64,000 nt of DNA from Nocardioides sp. B-3 (GTDB taxonomy: Bacteria; Actinomycetota; Actinomycetes; Propionibacteriales; Nocardioidaceae), in contig NZ_CP087968.1 of assembly GCF_024703895.1 (NCBI RefSeq), forward strand, positions 3,224,001 to 3,288,000, written 5' to 3'. Position 1 is the first letter of the stretch. Every line of letters starts with the position of its first letter. Below the pieces are notes generated by a model that saw nothing but the letters and a program-made list of their open reading frames with translations, was not told the origin of the DNA and did not search any database. This document shows positions 19,262-29,467 of the stretch, piece after piece. Both the position numbers and the translations under genes were made by a program.

Positions 19262-20110
19262 GTGCTCAGTCGGGCCTACCGCTTCGAGCTCAACTCCAGC
19301 CGGGTGCCGGTGGGGGAGCCGCTCCTCGAGATCGGGGACATCTCCCTGCGCTTCGGCGGCATCCGCGCCCTCTCCGAGGTGTCGTTCACGGTCCGCCGGG
19401 GCGACGTGCACTCGGTGATCGGCCCCAACGGCGCCGGCAAGTCCAGCCTGCTCAACTGCGCCAGTGGCCTCTACAAGCCGCAGGACGGTCACATCACCCT
19501 GCACACGCGCAGCGAGGAGAGGGGGGTCGCCCGAACCCACGACGTGGTCGCGCTGCCGCCGCACAGGATCGCGCGGTACGGCGTTGCGCGCTCCTTCCAG
19601 AACATCGAGCTGTTCGGCCACCTGACCCTGCTCGAGAACCTCATGCTCGGGCGCCACATCCACATGAAGCACAGCCTGCTGCCGTCGCTGGCGTGGTTCG
19701 GGCCGGCGCGCAACCGGGAGTTCCGCCACCGCGAGTTCGTCGAGGAGGTCATCGACCTCCTCCAGCTCCAGGAGCACCGGCACGCCCACGTGGGCGCCCT
19801 GTCCTACGGCATCCAGAAGCGGGTCGAGCTCGGCCGAGCGCTGTGCATCGAGCCCGGGCTGCTCCTGCTCGACGAGCCGATGGCCGGCATGAACGCGGAG
19901 GAGAAGGAGGACATGGCGCGCTACATCCTCGACGTCAACGAGCTGCGCGGCGTGACCGTGATGCTCATCGAGCACGACATGGGCGTCGTCATGGACATCT
20001 CCGACCGCGTCAGCGTCCCGGACTTCGGCCGGCTGATCGGCGACGGCACCCCCGCAGAGGTCCGCGCCAACCCCGCCGTCGTCGAGGCCTACCTCGGGGC
20101 GGACGCATGA
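19262..20110 (+). CDS. Liv-type ABC transporter ATP-binding protein (LivG-like)
   Basis: 282 residues, frame intact. Walker A GPNGAGKSS, Q-loop RSFQNIELF, a signature loop in the variant form LSYGIQKRVELGRAL, Walker B LLLLDEPMAG, H-loop IEHDMG. GTG preceded by GGAGG. Paired with the second ATPase at 25.2 kb it would power uptake of an amphipathic or aromatic carboxylate rather than an amino acid, given the two CoA ligases in the operon. The family's VLDFG near the end reads VPDFG (CCTGG read as CCCGG). Confidence 0.9.
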   Translation: MLSRAYRFELNSSRVPVGEPLLEIGDISLRFGGIRALSEVSFTVRRGDVHSVIGPNGAGKSSLLNCASGLYKPQDGHITLHTRSEERGVARTHDVVALPPHRIARYGVARSFQNIELFGHLTLLENLMLGRHIHMKHSLLPSLAWFGPARNREFRHREFVEEVIDLLQLQEHRHAHVGALSYGIQKRVELGRALCIEPGLLLLDEPMAGMNAEEKEDMARYILDVNELRGVTVMLIEHDMGVVMDISDRVSVPDFGRLIGDGTPAEVRANPAVVEAYLGADA

Positions 20111-22050
20111 GCACGACGATGCCCCGTCTCTCCGGCCGAGCGCGCCGCCGAGCGCCCCCCGGGGCATCGCGCTGCAGGAGAAGCTCTACGGCATCTGGCA
20201 GCCGATCACGTGGGCGGAGTATGCCGAGCGCGTGCGCGACATCGCCCACGGCATGGCCTCGCTGGGCGTGCGTCGCGGCGAGATCGTCGCCGTCATCGGT
20301 GACAACCGTCCCGAGTGGCTGATCTCCGAGCTCGCCGCCCAGTCCCTCGGCGCGGCGGTCGTCGGGATCTACCCGACGAGCCTCGACGAGGAGATCGTCC
20401 ACATCCTCGAGCTCAGCAAGGCGCGGGTCGTCATCGCCGAGGACCGGGGAGCAGGTCGACAAGCTGCTCAAGGTCCGCCCGTTGCTCCCGCACGTCGAGC
20501 AGGTCGCCTACTACGACCCGCACGGGCTCGAGGAGTACGCCGACGAGTGGCTCGCCGACTTCGAGGACCTCGCGGCGCGTGGTCGCGACTGGGCCTCGAG
20601 TCGTCCCGGCTGGTTCGAGCAGGAGGTCGCGCTCGGCGCCCCCGACGACGTGGCCGTGGTCTGCACGACCTCCGGCACCACGTCGCTGCCCAAGCTGGGC
20701 CAGCTCAGCCACCACAACCTGCTCTCGATGGCGGAGCACCTCACCAACGTCGACCCGCTCGGCCCCAAGGACAGGTTCGTCTCGTTCCTGCCGCTGGCCC
20801 GGATCGGCGAGCAGATGATGGCGGTGGCCTGCGGTCTCCTGCGTGGTTTCACGCTCTCGTTCCCCGAGGACTCCGCCACCCAGCGCTCGGACATGCGCGA
20901 GATCGGGCCCAACGTGATGTTCAGCCCGCCGCGCATCTGGGAGTCCATGCTCTCCGAGGTCCAGGTGCGCATCGACGAGGCCGGCTGGCTCAAGCGACGC
21001 GTCTTCGGGCTCGCCTACGCCGTCGGCGACAAGGTGGCCGCCCGCCGGGTCAGCGGCAAGGGGGCCGGTCCGCTCCTCGGGCTGCTCGCCCTGCTCGCCG
21101 ACTGGGTCGCGCTGCAGGCCGGTGCGAGACCAGCTCGGTCTCGCCCGCGTCCGTCGCTGCTACACCGGTGGCGCCCCGCTGGGTCCCGACGTCTTCCGGT
21201 TCTTCCACGCGATCGGCGTCAACCTCAAGCAGATCTACGGCCAGACCGAGATCTGCGGGATCGCGGTGCTGCACCACAGCAACGACGTCCGCTTCCACAC
21301 CGTCGGCGTCCCCCTGCCCGAGACCGAGCTCCAGATCGCCGACAACGGCGAGATCCTGCTGCGCAGCTCGTCGGTGTTCCGGGGCTATGTCGGCAACGAG
21401 GCCGCGACCTCGGAGACCGTCGACGCCGACGGCTGGCTGCACACCGGTGACGCGGGCTACGTCGAGGACGGCCACCTCGTCGTCATCGACCGCGCCAAGG
21501 ACGTGCTCACCGCCCCCCGACGGCACCCGCTTCTCCAGTGCCTTCATCGAGAACAAGCTCAAGTTCTCGCCGTACGTCGAGGAGGCGGTCGCCTTCGGCA
21601 CGACCGACATCACGGCGATGATCACCATCGACCCGGCCACCGTCGGCTCGTGGGCCGAGCACGAACGACTCGGCTACACGACCTACACCGACCTCGCCGG
21701 GAACGACCAGGTCGCCGAGCTCCTCAAGCAGGAGGTCCACCGGGCCAACGCCGAGCTCCCCGAGAGCATCAAGGTCAAGCACTTCCCCGGTGCTCTTCAA
21801 GCAGCTCGACCCCGACGACGACGAGATCACCCGCACCCGCAAGGTCCGCCGCAGCGTCATCAACGAGCGCTACGCCGACCTCATCGAGGCGCTCGACCGC
21901 GGCGACGACCGCGTGAGCATGACCAACACCGTCTCCTACCGGGACGGCACCTCGACCAAGCGGGCCATCACCCTCGACATCCACCACCCGGAGGGATACG
22001 TGCCCCCGCAACACAGCAAGCAGCGCCCGGTCTGGAGTGGTCGGCGATGA
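20107..22050 (+). CDS. long-chain fatty-acid-CoA ligase-like AMP-forming enzyme in Liv cassette
   Basis: About 640 residues. ANL enzyme with CTTSGTTSLPKLGQLSH as P-loop, IYGQTEICG and DGWLHTGDAGYVEDGHLVVIDRAKDV. Family members end with SVINERYADLIEAL and a further tail, as seen here. Frame breaks near 20135-20163, 20448, 21122, 21522 and 21790; three are at reconstructed CCWGG, as is the R of LPLARIGEQ (family W). ATG overlaps the livG stop and the stop overlaps livH, so it is cotranslated with the transporter and probably ligates CoA to the imported acid. Confidence 0.85.
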
Positions 22051-22919
22051 GCAACTTCCTGACCCAGACGATCTACGGCGTCTCCGACGGCGCCATCCTC
22101 GCCCTCGCCGCGCTCGGCTTCGTGCTGATCTACAAGTCCACCGGCGTCATCAACTTCGCCCGGGGTGAGTTCCTGCTCATCGGCGCCTACACGGTCTACG
22201 CCGCGTTCGTGGTCTTCCAGCTTCCGCTGGTGCTCGCCGTGGTGGTCGGGATCCTGTTCGCGATCTTGATGGGCGTCCTGATCGAGCGGCTCATCCTCCG
22301 GCCGCTGGTGGGGGAGAACGCGATCAGCGTGATCATGGTGACGATCGGGCTGGCGGCCGTGCTCAAGGCCGTGGCCCAGCTGTTCTTCGGCACCCGCGCG
22401 GTCACCCAGCCCGCGCTGCTCCCGCGCACCACCATCGAGTTCGCCGGCGCCACCTTCCCGCTCAACCGGATCCCGGTGATCGTGATCGCGGCCGTCGTGC
22501 TGACGCTCTTCACGCTGTTCTTCCAGCGCAGCCGCCACGGCATCGCGATGCGCGCCGTCGCCGACGACCAGCAGGCCGCACTCACCCTCGGCATCTCGGT
22601 GCGGCGGATCTTCGCGATGGCCCGGGCACTGGCGGCCGTCAGCGCACTCATCGGCGGCGTGCTCCTCGGCGACATCACCGAGGTGAGCAGCCGGCTCACG
22701 ACCTTCGGCCTGCTCGTCTTCCCCGTGGTGATCCTCGGTGGCCTCGACTCGGTCCCCGGCACGATCGTCGGCGGCCCGGTGATCGGCCTCTCCGGCCAGT
22801 ACGTCAGCAGCTACTGGGACCCGGGCCCGGCCCAGATCGCGCCGTACCTCCTGCTGGTAGCCATCCTCCTCGTCCGCCCCTACGGGCTGTTCGGCGAGAC
22901 GCGGATCGAGAGGGTCTGA
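22047..22919 (+). CDS. Liv-type ABC transporter permease (LivH-like)
   Basis: 290 residues, frame intact, about eight membrane helices. GVSDGAILALAALGFVLIYKSTGVINFARGEFLLIGAY and the cytosolic coupling loop RSRHGIAMRAVADDQQAALTLGI are diagnostic of branched-chain amino acid type permeases. Its ATG overlaps the upstream ligase stop. Confidence 0.92.
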   Translation: MSNFLTQTIYGVSDGAILALAALGFVLIYKSTGVINFARGEFLLIGAYTVYAAFVVFQLPLVLAVVVGILFAILMGVLIERLILRPLVGENAISVIMVTIGLAAVLKAVAQLFFGTRAVTQPALLPRTTIEFAGATFPLNRIPVIVIAAVVLTLFTLFFQRSRHGIAMRAVADDQQAALTLGISVRRIFAMARALAAVSALIGGVLLGDITEVSSRLTTFGLLVFPVVILGGLDSVPGTIVGGPVIGLSGQYVSSYWDPGPAQIAPYLLLVAILLVRPYGLFGETRIERV

Positions 22920-22920
22920 C

Positions 22921-23986
22921 ATGTCTGCCACCGCAACCGGTGTCTACCACCGCAGCTATCGGCGCGAGTCCGCGCTGCAGGCACACGAAGGCGGAGTACT
23001 TCCGCCTTGCCCTGATGATCATCGGGCTGATCGTCACGCCCTACGTCCCGGACAACTACTGGCTCTCGATCGTCAACACGATCCTGATCGCCGTCATCGG
23101 CGCCGTCGGACTCAACATCCCGGGTCGGCTTCACCGGCCAGATCTCGCTGGGACAGGGCGGGTTCCTCGCCATCGGCGCGTTCTCGTCGGCACTGCTCTA
23201 CCAACGCGCCGACCTGCCGGCGCCGATCAGCATCGCCTGCGCGGTGGTCATCACCGCTGTGGCGGGTGCCCTGTTCGGCCTGCCCGCCTTGCGGATCAAG
23301 GGGCTCTACCTCGCGATCGCGACGCTGGCCAGCCAGGGAGATCATCGTCTTCGTCGCCCGCCGCTGGACCTTCCTGCGCGACGGCAGCGCCCCGCTGACC
23401 GTCGACCGGTTGAGCCCGGGCAGCTTCGAGATCGAGCGCCAGTACTTCGAGTGGCAGTGGTACTGGATCCTGCTCACCTTCGCGGTGCTGGCGGTCCTCG
23501 CGGCCCGCAACCTGTTCCGTACGTCGCTGGGCCGGTCCTTCATGGCCGTGCGCGACCGGGACATCGCGGCCTCGGCGATCGGCGTCAACATCACCCGCGC
23601 CAAGGTCACCGCGTTCGCCGTGTCCTCGGGCTTCGTCGGCCTCGCCGGCGCGCTGTCGGCGCACTACACGGAGACGGTCACCCGGGAGGCGTTCACCCTC
23701 GACGTGTCGATCCTCTACCTCGCGATGATCATCGTCGGCGGCCTCGGCACGATCGCCGGCTCGGTCTACGGCGCGGCCTTCATGGTGCTGGTGCCGGTCT
23801 TCATCCAGAGAGACCGTCGGCGCCGTCGGCGACTCGGTCCCGGTCCTGCTCAGCCGCGTGCCGGCCATCGAGCAGGTCGTCTTCGGCCTCGTCATCATCT
23901 TCTTCCTCCTGTTCGAGCCACGCGGCCTCGCACAGATCTGGCAACGCATGAAGGACTACATCCGCTTCTGGCCGTTCCGCTACTGA
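22921..23986 (+). CDS. Liv-type ABC transporter permease (LivM-like)
   Basis: About 355 residues with an N-terminal tail (MSATATGVYHRSYRRESALQ) longer than in amino acid transporters, then GFTGQISLGQGGFLAIGAF, TSLGRSFMAVRDRDIAASAIGV and FEPRGLAQIWQRMKDYIRFWPFRY. Frame breaks near 22981, 23125, 23335 and 23811, three at CCTGG/CCAGG. Partner of the LivH-like permease. Confidence 0.88.
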
Positions 23987-24042
23987 CCCACCGGATCCAC
24001 CCGCACCAATCAGCTCCGCCCCTACCAACAAGGAGAAACCTC

Positions 24043-25242
24043 ATGTTCAGGACACGCTGGACGGCCACCCTCGCGGCCTCCGCCCCGGTCGCTCTCACCG
24101 CCTGTGCGCCCCCGGTGCGGACGACGAGGGTGGCGACGAGGGTGGCGCCATCCCGATCGGCGTGATCGCCGACCTGACGGGCGCCACGGGCGACGTCGGC
24201 ACGCCGTACAACGACGGCATGCTCGGTTACATCGACTGGATCAACGGCGAGGGCGGCATCGAGGGCCGCGAGATCGACGCGACGTCCAAGGACTACGCCT
24301 ACGACGTCCCCACCGCCGAGCGCCTCTACAAGGAATACCTCAACGAGGGTGCCGTCGCGATCCGGGGCTGGGGCACCGGTGACTCCGAGGCGCTGTCGGG
24401 CAAGGTGACGCAGGACGAGATTCCCTTCATGTCCGCGTCGTACGCCGAAGCGCTGACCGACCCCGCGCAGGCGCCCTACAACTTCGTGGTCGCGCCGACC
24501 TACTCCGACCGGGCCCGCGTCGGCCTGAACTGGATCGACGAGGACTCCGACGCCACGGCCGAGGTCGCGTTCTTCCACAACGACTCGCCCTTCGGCCCGG
24601 CGCCCCTCGCGGACGCCGAGGCCCGGATCGAGGAGAAGGGCCTCGACATCAACATGGTGGCCTACCCGATGCCGGCCGGCGCCGCCAACTACGTCGGCCT
24701 GCTCGCGCGGGGCGAAGTCGCAGGGCGCGAAGTACGTCCTGATCCAGAACGTGTCCAGCCCGGCCGCCACGGTCGCCAAGGACATCGCCGCACAGGGCCC
24801 GGACATGCGGATCGTGTGCCTGAACTGGTGCTCCGACGAGCTCTTCCTCGACGGCGCCGGTGAGGCGGCCGAGGGCAGCGTGCTGGTCCAGCCGTTCGCG
24901 CCGCCGACCGCCGAGCAGCCGGGGCACGAGCAGATCCAGTCCTACCTCGCCGAGAACGGCTCCTCCCTCGAGGAGGAGGGCGTGCACTACGTCCGGGGCT
25001 GGTACACCATGCACATCCTCGCCGAGGGCATCCGCAAGGTCCTCGAGGACGGCGATGACATCTCCGGTCCCGCGATCAAGGAGGCCCCGGAGAACCTCGG
25101 CCCGATCGACACCGGTGGCGTCGTGGGCACGGGCGAGGTCGAGTTCACCGCTGACTCGCACCGCGGCTCGACCGGCACGGGCGTCTACGTGGCCGAGGGT
25201 GGCGCCATGAAGTCGCTCGAGAGCGGTGTGACGCCGGAATGA
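24043..25242 (+). CDS. Liv-type periplasmic-binding lipoprotein
   Basis: About 400 residues, ATG preceded by AAGGAG. Lipobox APVALTAC, then IGVIADLTGATGDVGTPYNDG and GKVTQDEIPFMSASYAEALTDP, the LivK/ActPase-type binding fold anchored outside the membrane. Frame breaks near 24112 and 24715. The pattern (VVAPTYSDRARVGLNWI) is typical of binding proteins linked to aromatic/acyl CoA-ligase cassettes; the ligand is unknown. Confidence 0.86.
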
Positions 25243-26090
25243 GTGACACGTCCATCCGGTCCGCAGCGGCCGGGCACGTCCCGGCCGCTGCGGCGGGCCG
25301 CTCCCCTGCTGAGCGTCGACAGCATCGAGGTGATCTACGACGAGGTCATCCTCGTGCTGCGGGGCCTCTCGCTGTCGGTGCCCGAGGGAAAGATCGTCGC
25401 GCTGCTCGGCTCCAACGGCGCGGGGAAGTCCACCACGCTCAAGGCTGTCTCGGGACTGCTTCCGAGCGAGGCGCGGCGAGATCTCGGACGGCAAGATCGT
25501 CCCGGACGGCCGGGACATCACCCGGATGGACGCCGCAGCGCGTCAAGGCAGGGCTCTCGCTCTGCATGGAGGGTCGCCATGTCTTCGAGCACCTGACGGT
25601 GCACGAGAACCCGGTGGCGGGTGGCTACTCGCGAGGTGGGGCCAAGCCCGAGGACTTCGACATGGTCTACACCTACTTCGAGAAGCTCGCCGACATGCGC
25701 AACCGGGTCGCGGGCTACCTCTCCGGTGGCGAGCAGCAGATGCTCGCCATCGGGCGGGCCCTGATGGCCAAGCCGCGACTCCTGATGCTCGACGAGCCGT
25801 CGCTGGGCCCGGCCCCGCTGCTGGTCCAGGAGATCTTCGGACACATCCGCAACCTCAACGCGGAGACCGGGCTCACCGTGCTGGTCGTCGAGCAGAACGC
25901 CCGACGAGCCCTCGAAGTGGCCGACCACGGCTACATCCTCGAGCGCGGCCGCATCGTCCTCGAGGGGACGGCGGCAGAGCTCTCGGAGAACCCGGACGTG
26001 AAGGAGTTCTACCTCGGCCTCGGTGGCGAGGGTGGCGCGAAGAACTACCGCGAGGTCAAGCACTACAAGCGCCGCAAGCGCTGGCTCTAG
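25239..26090 (+). CDS. Liv-type ABC transporter ATP-binding protein (LivF-like)
   Basis: About 284 residues. Walker [17 protein letters not shown], signature [15 protein letters not shown], Walker [12 protein letters not shown]-loop VEQNARRAL. The C-terminal tail ending [13 protein letters not shown] goes beyond LivF of amino acid importers and marks the cassette type. ATG overlaps the binding-protein stop. Frame breaks near 25298, 25475 and 25535. Confidence 0.88.
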   Translation: MSDTSIRSAAAGHVPAAAAGRSPAERRQHRGDLRRGHPRAAGPLAVGARGKDRRAARLQRRGEVHHAQGCLGTASERGAARSRTARSSRTAGTSPGWTPQRVKAGLSLCMEGRHVFEHLTVHENPVAGGYSRGGAKPEDFDMVYTYFEKLADMRNRVAGYLSGGEQQMLAIGRALMAKPRLLMLDEPSLGPAPLLVQEIFGHIRNLNAETGLTVLVVEQNARRALEVADHGYILERGRIVLEGTAAELSENPDVKEFYLGLGGEGGAKNYREVKHYKRRKRWL

Positions 26091-26100
26091 AGGGGGAACG

Positions 26101-27316
26101 GTGTCTGTGATGAAAGCGGTCCGCGACTACTACGACACTCGGGGAGCAGAGGCCGCGGGAGCGATCGGGCGGGTGGTGGACCGGGTCCCGTCCATCCGAG
26201 ACCGCTCGGCCGCGGCGGGCGTGGGCGTCTCGACGCTCACCGCCGCCGACCTCGACACGGTGCCGGTGCTCACGAAGGACGCCCTGCCTGCCCTGCAGCG
26301 TGCCTATCCGCCGTGCACGGCGGTCTGGTGGCCGAAGGCACGCCCGTGGCGCGTCTCTTCGCCTCCCCGGGTCCGATCTACGAGGTCCAGCTCGAGGGGG
26401 AGGACCCGTGGCAGTGGGCCGCCGCGCTCGAGGCGTGCGGCATCGGCGTCGGCGACGTCGTGCTCAACTGCTTCGGCTACCACCTCTCGCCCGCGGGCAT
26501 GATGTTCGACCCGGCCTGCCGGGCCGTCGGCGCCACCGTCATCCCGGGCGGCGTCGGTTCAGGTCGAGGTCCGGGCGCGGGTCGTGGCCGACATCGGGGT
26601 CACCGCCTACATCGGGTTGCCCAGCTATCTCAGCGCGCTGGTCGAGGCGTTCGACCAGCTCGGCCTGCCGGCGCAGGACTGGCACGTCGCCAAGGCGCTG
26701 GTCACGGCCGAGCCCCTGCCCGATCCGCTGCGTGAGCGCCCGGTGGCGCGCGTGCCGACCGTGCTGATGGCCTACGGCACCGCGGAGGCCGGCCTGATCG
26801 GCCACGAGGTCGATCCCGGCGCCGGGCTCGAGGTGCCCGGCCATGTCTTCGTGCAGGTCTGCGACCCCGAGAGCGGCGCCCCGGTGCTCGACGGGTCGCC
26901 GGGCGAGGTCGTGCTCACCATGGTGGGCGAGGGGACCCCGCTGCTGCGCTTCGGCACGGGCGACATCTCGCGCTGGCAGCTCACGGGCGACCGGCTGCGG
27001 CTGGCCGGCGTGCTCGGCCGGGTCGGTGCCGCGGTCAAGGCCCGCGGCATGTTCATCCACCCCCACCGGGCCGCGGAAGTGGTGCGCGGACTGGCCGACG
27101 TCGGGGTCGAGGCCGGGCGCTACGTCGTGCTGCGCGACGGCGACCGCGACGAGCTCAGGCTCGAGCTCGTCGCCGCCGGCGGTGCCGATCTCGACGCGGC
27201 CACGGCGGCAGCCGAGGAGCGCACCCGCGCCTCGCTGCGGGTGCGGCCCCGGGTCACCTTCGTGGAGTCGGTCCCGGCCGGAGACGTCCCGGGTGGACGG
27301 GCGCGACGCGATCTGA
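26101..27316 (+). CDS. PaaK-like AMP-forming ligase
   Basis: About 405 residues of a phenylacetate-CoA-ligase-like adenylating enzyme: MKAVRDYYDTR, DTVPVLTKDALPALQRAYPP, GGLVAEGT..LFASPGPIYEVQ, VLNCFGYHLSPAGMMFDPA, VLMAYGTAEAGLIGHE and FGTGDISRW. Two frame changes (near 26318 and 26563) and possibly one near 27283. With the last one the protein ends at 27316; without it, it runs to 27363. I prefer 27316 because a promoter for the next gene lies at 27348. It is the last gene of the import cassette. Confidence 0.78.
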
Positions 27317-27347
27317 TGAAGCCCGTTCCGGGCGCTCCTGTTGCGCC

Positions 27348-27353
27348 TAGGCT
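27348..27353 (+). promoter_or_regulatory. -10 element, leaderless promoter of copper-monooxygenase-like gene
   Basis: TAGGCT followed by 6 bases (GTCGAA) and ATG at 27360 (a second ATG follows directly). Confidence 0.7.
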
Positions 27354-27359
27354 GTCGAA

Positions 27360-28577
27360 ATGATGCATCTGCGCGCGCCGCGCCGTCTGATCGCGCTGGC
27401 CGCGACCGCCACGTTGCTGCTCGCGGGCTGCGGAGGCACGGACAGCTCCGAGCGACGACGGTCCCACGACGGCGACGCAGTCCCCGAGCGAGACGAGCGA
27501 GACGAGCGAGGCCGCGGGCCACGACGCTCACGCGGCTGCCAAGCCCGCCAAGGAGGTCCCGCTCCGTCAGGGCGAGCGGCGTTCGACGCTGACGATGCCC
27601 GCGGCGTACACGCCCTCCGCGCCGTTCGGCGCCGGGGCCGACGACTACCGCTGCTTCCTGCTCGACCCCGAGCTGACCGAGGACGAGTGGCTGACCGGCA
27701 CGACCGTGCAGCCCGGCAACCCCGAGGTCGTCCACCACGTGATCCTTTTCCAGAGTGCCGCCCGAGCAGATCGCGGAGGCAGAGGCGGTCGACGCCGAGG
27801 AGGACGGCGAGGGCTGGACCTGCTTCGGCGGCACCGGCCTCGACAGGTTCCAGAACGTCGACGACGCCCCGTGGATCGGCGCCCGGGCGCCCGGCGGCAA
27901 GGAGTCCGTGCGCAAGCTCGGCTACGGCGTGAAGCTCCGCGCCGGCAGCCGGATCATCATGCAGGTCCACTACAACCTCCCGGCCGGCACGTCGCCGGAC
28001 ACCTCTGCCGCGCAGCTGCGACTGGCTCCCGGCAACCGCGACATGCAGCAGCTGCACACCATGCTGCTGCCCGCACCGGTCGAGCTGCCGTGCCGCGCCG
28101 CGCACGCCGACGGCCCGCTGTGCGACCGCAACGCGGCGATGTTCGACGTGATGGACCGCTTCGGGCCGGAGGGCTCGGCCACCGCCAACGCCCTCTACCT
28201 GCTGTGTGGCGGAGAACCCGAGCCCGGTCAGGTGCAGAGCTGCACGCGCACCGTGCGCGAGCCGATGACGATCCACGCCACCGGCGGCCACATGCACCTG
28301 CTGGGTCGCGAGATCCGGATCGAGGTCAACCCCGGCACGCCGGAGGCGAAGACCGTGCTGGACATCCCCGTGTGGGACTTCGACGACCGGGGGCGCGCGC
28401 GACATCGAGCCGGTCACCCTCGCGCCCGGCGACACCGTGGAGGTCACCTGCAAGCACGTGCAGTGGTTGCGCGACCAGCTGCCGTCCTTCGAGGGCCAGC
28501 CCGATCGCTACGTCGTGTGGGGCGAGGGCACCACCGACGAGATGTGCCCGGGCATGCTGCAGATCACCCGTCCCTGA
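27360..28577 (+). CDS. lipoprotein with copper type II monooxygenase-like fold
   Basis: About 405 residues. Lipobox TLLLAGC at the N-terminus, a disordered Ser/Thr/Glu linker, then a domain resembling the ascorbate-dependent copper monooxygenases (peptidyl-alpha-monooxygenase/DBH): EVVHHVILFQ, IIMQVHYNL, GGHMHLLGREIRI and a late MCPG. These supply the His and Met copper ligands of such enzymes. Frame breaks near 27450, 27772 and 28392 (the last two at CCAGG). Extracytoplasmic; substrate unknown. Confidence 0.72.
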
Positions 28578-28580
28578 GGA

Positions 28581-28850
28581 TCAGGTCAGCTCTCCCCAGA
28601 TTCGCATCACGGTGAAGACGACCGGCAACCCGAAGACCACCAGCAGCATCCGGGCGGTGACCCGGTGCAGCGCCTTGGCACCGTCGAGGTTGCCGGCGAA
28701 GTCCAGCAGCGCGCCCTCGGGCACGTGGTGGGTCAGGCCCATCAGCTTCGCGTCCTCGGGCAGCCGCTGGCCCGGGAACCACGAGGGATCGCTGTCGTCG
28801 TCGTGCGCGTCGGGATCCTCGTCGTACCACTCGCGGTCAGGGCCGGGCAT
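28581..28850 (-). CDS. small tail-anchored membrane protein, unknown
   Basis: 89 residues. An acidic N-terminal half (PDREWYDEDPDAHDDDSDPSWFPGQ), a middle LMGLTHHVPEGALLDFAG, and a single C-terminal hydrophobic helix (MLLVVFGLPVVFTVM). Convergent with the copper-monooxygenase-like gene, 3 bases apart. No family recognised. Confidence 0.5.
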   Translation of the reverse strand: MPGPDREWYDEDPDAHDDDSDPSWFPGQRLPEDAKLMGLTHHVPEGALLDFAGNLDGAKALHRVTARMLLVVFGLPVVFTVMRIWGELT

Positions 28851-28870
28851 GAGACCAGCGTGCACGGCGA

Positions 28871-29344
28871 TCAGTCGCCCTTCACGTTGACGATCTCCGT
28901 GAAGCCGAGCTTGGCCAGCACGCGTCGAGACGCTGTGTTCCAGTCCCAGACGGTGGCCCAGAGCCGTTCGTGTCCCGACGACCTCGCCCAGTCCATCACC
29001 GCGCGCGAGGCCTCCGTCGCGTATCCCTGCCCCCGGTGGCGCCGCAGCAGCTCGAAGGCCAGCTCCGCTTCTCCAGCGGCACCCCGGTCGCTCTCGATGA
29101 GCCCGCAGTAGCCGATGACGTCGCCCTCGGCCCTTCGCTCGAGCGCCAGCAAGCCGATCGAGGAGGACGGCTGCCCGGTGCGGATCGACTCCTCGAGCTC
29201 TGCGAGCGTGGGGTGTCCTCCCGCGTCGATGCGGCGATGTGGTGGGACGCGCGGGTCGCGCTCTGCCCACAGGTCACGTTGCACGGCGGTCTCTTCGACG
29301 CGCCATGGCCTGAGCAGCAGGCGATCAGTCTCGAGCGCGACCAT
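28871..29344 (-). CDS. GNAT acetyltransferase, RimJ/RimL type
   Basis: 157 residues, frame intact. TDRLLLRPWRVEE at the start, GYCGLIESDRGAAGEAELAFELLRRHRGQGYATEAS (acetyl-CoA loop RxxGxG/A) and NTASRRVLAKLGF are typical of ribosomal-protein-like N-acetyltransferases. Substrate unknown. Confidence 0.85.
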   Translation of the reverse strand: MVALETDRLLLRPWRVEETAVQRDLWAERDPRVPPHRRIDAGGHPTLAELEESIRTGQPSSSIGLLALERRAEGDVIGYCGLIESDRGAAGEAELAFELLRRHRGQGYATEASRAVMDWARSSGHERLWATVWDWNTASRRVLAKLGFTEIVNVKGD

Positions 29345-29467
29345 GAAGGCAGGCTCTCACGCGGGTCCACCCCGTGGCCGTGGCACCTCGTGCAGGAGTT
29401 CCGCTCGCCCGCAGTGTCGGTGGCTTCACTTAACGTCCGAGGACCAGCACTTCTCGGGAGAATCAGC

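Noticed and set aside
21936..22931. 331-residue His/Asp-rich minus-strand frame
   Set aside because: Antisense of the LivH permease; the His/Asp richness is a by-product of hydrophobic codons read backwards.
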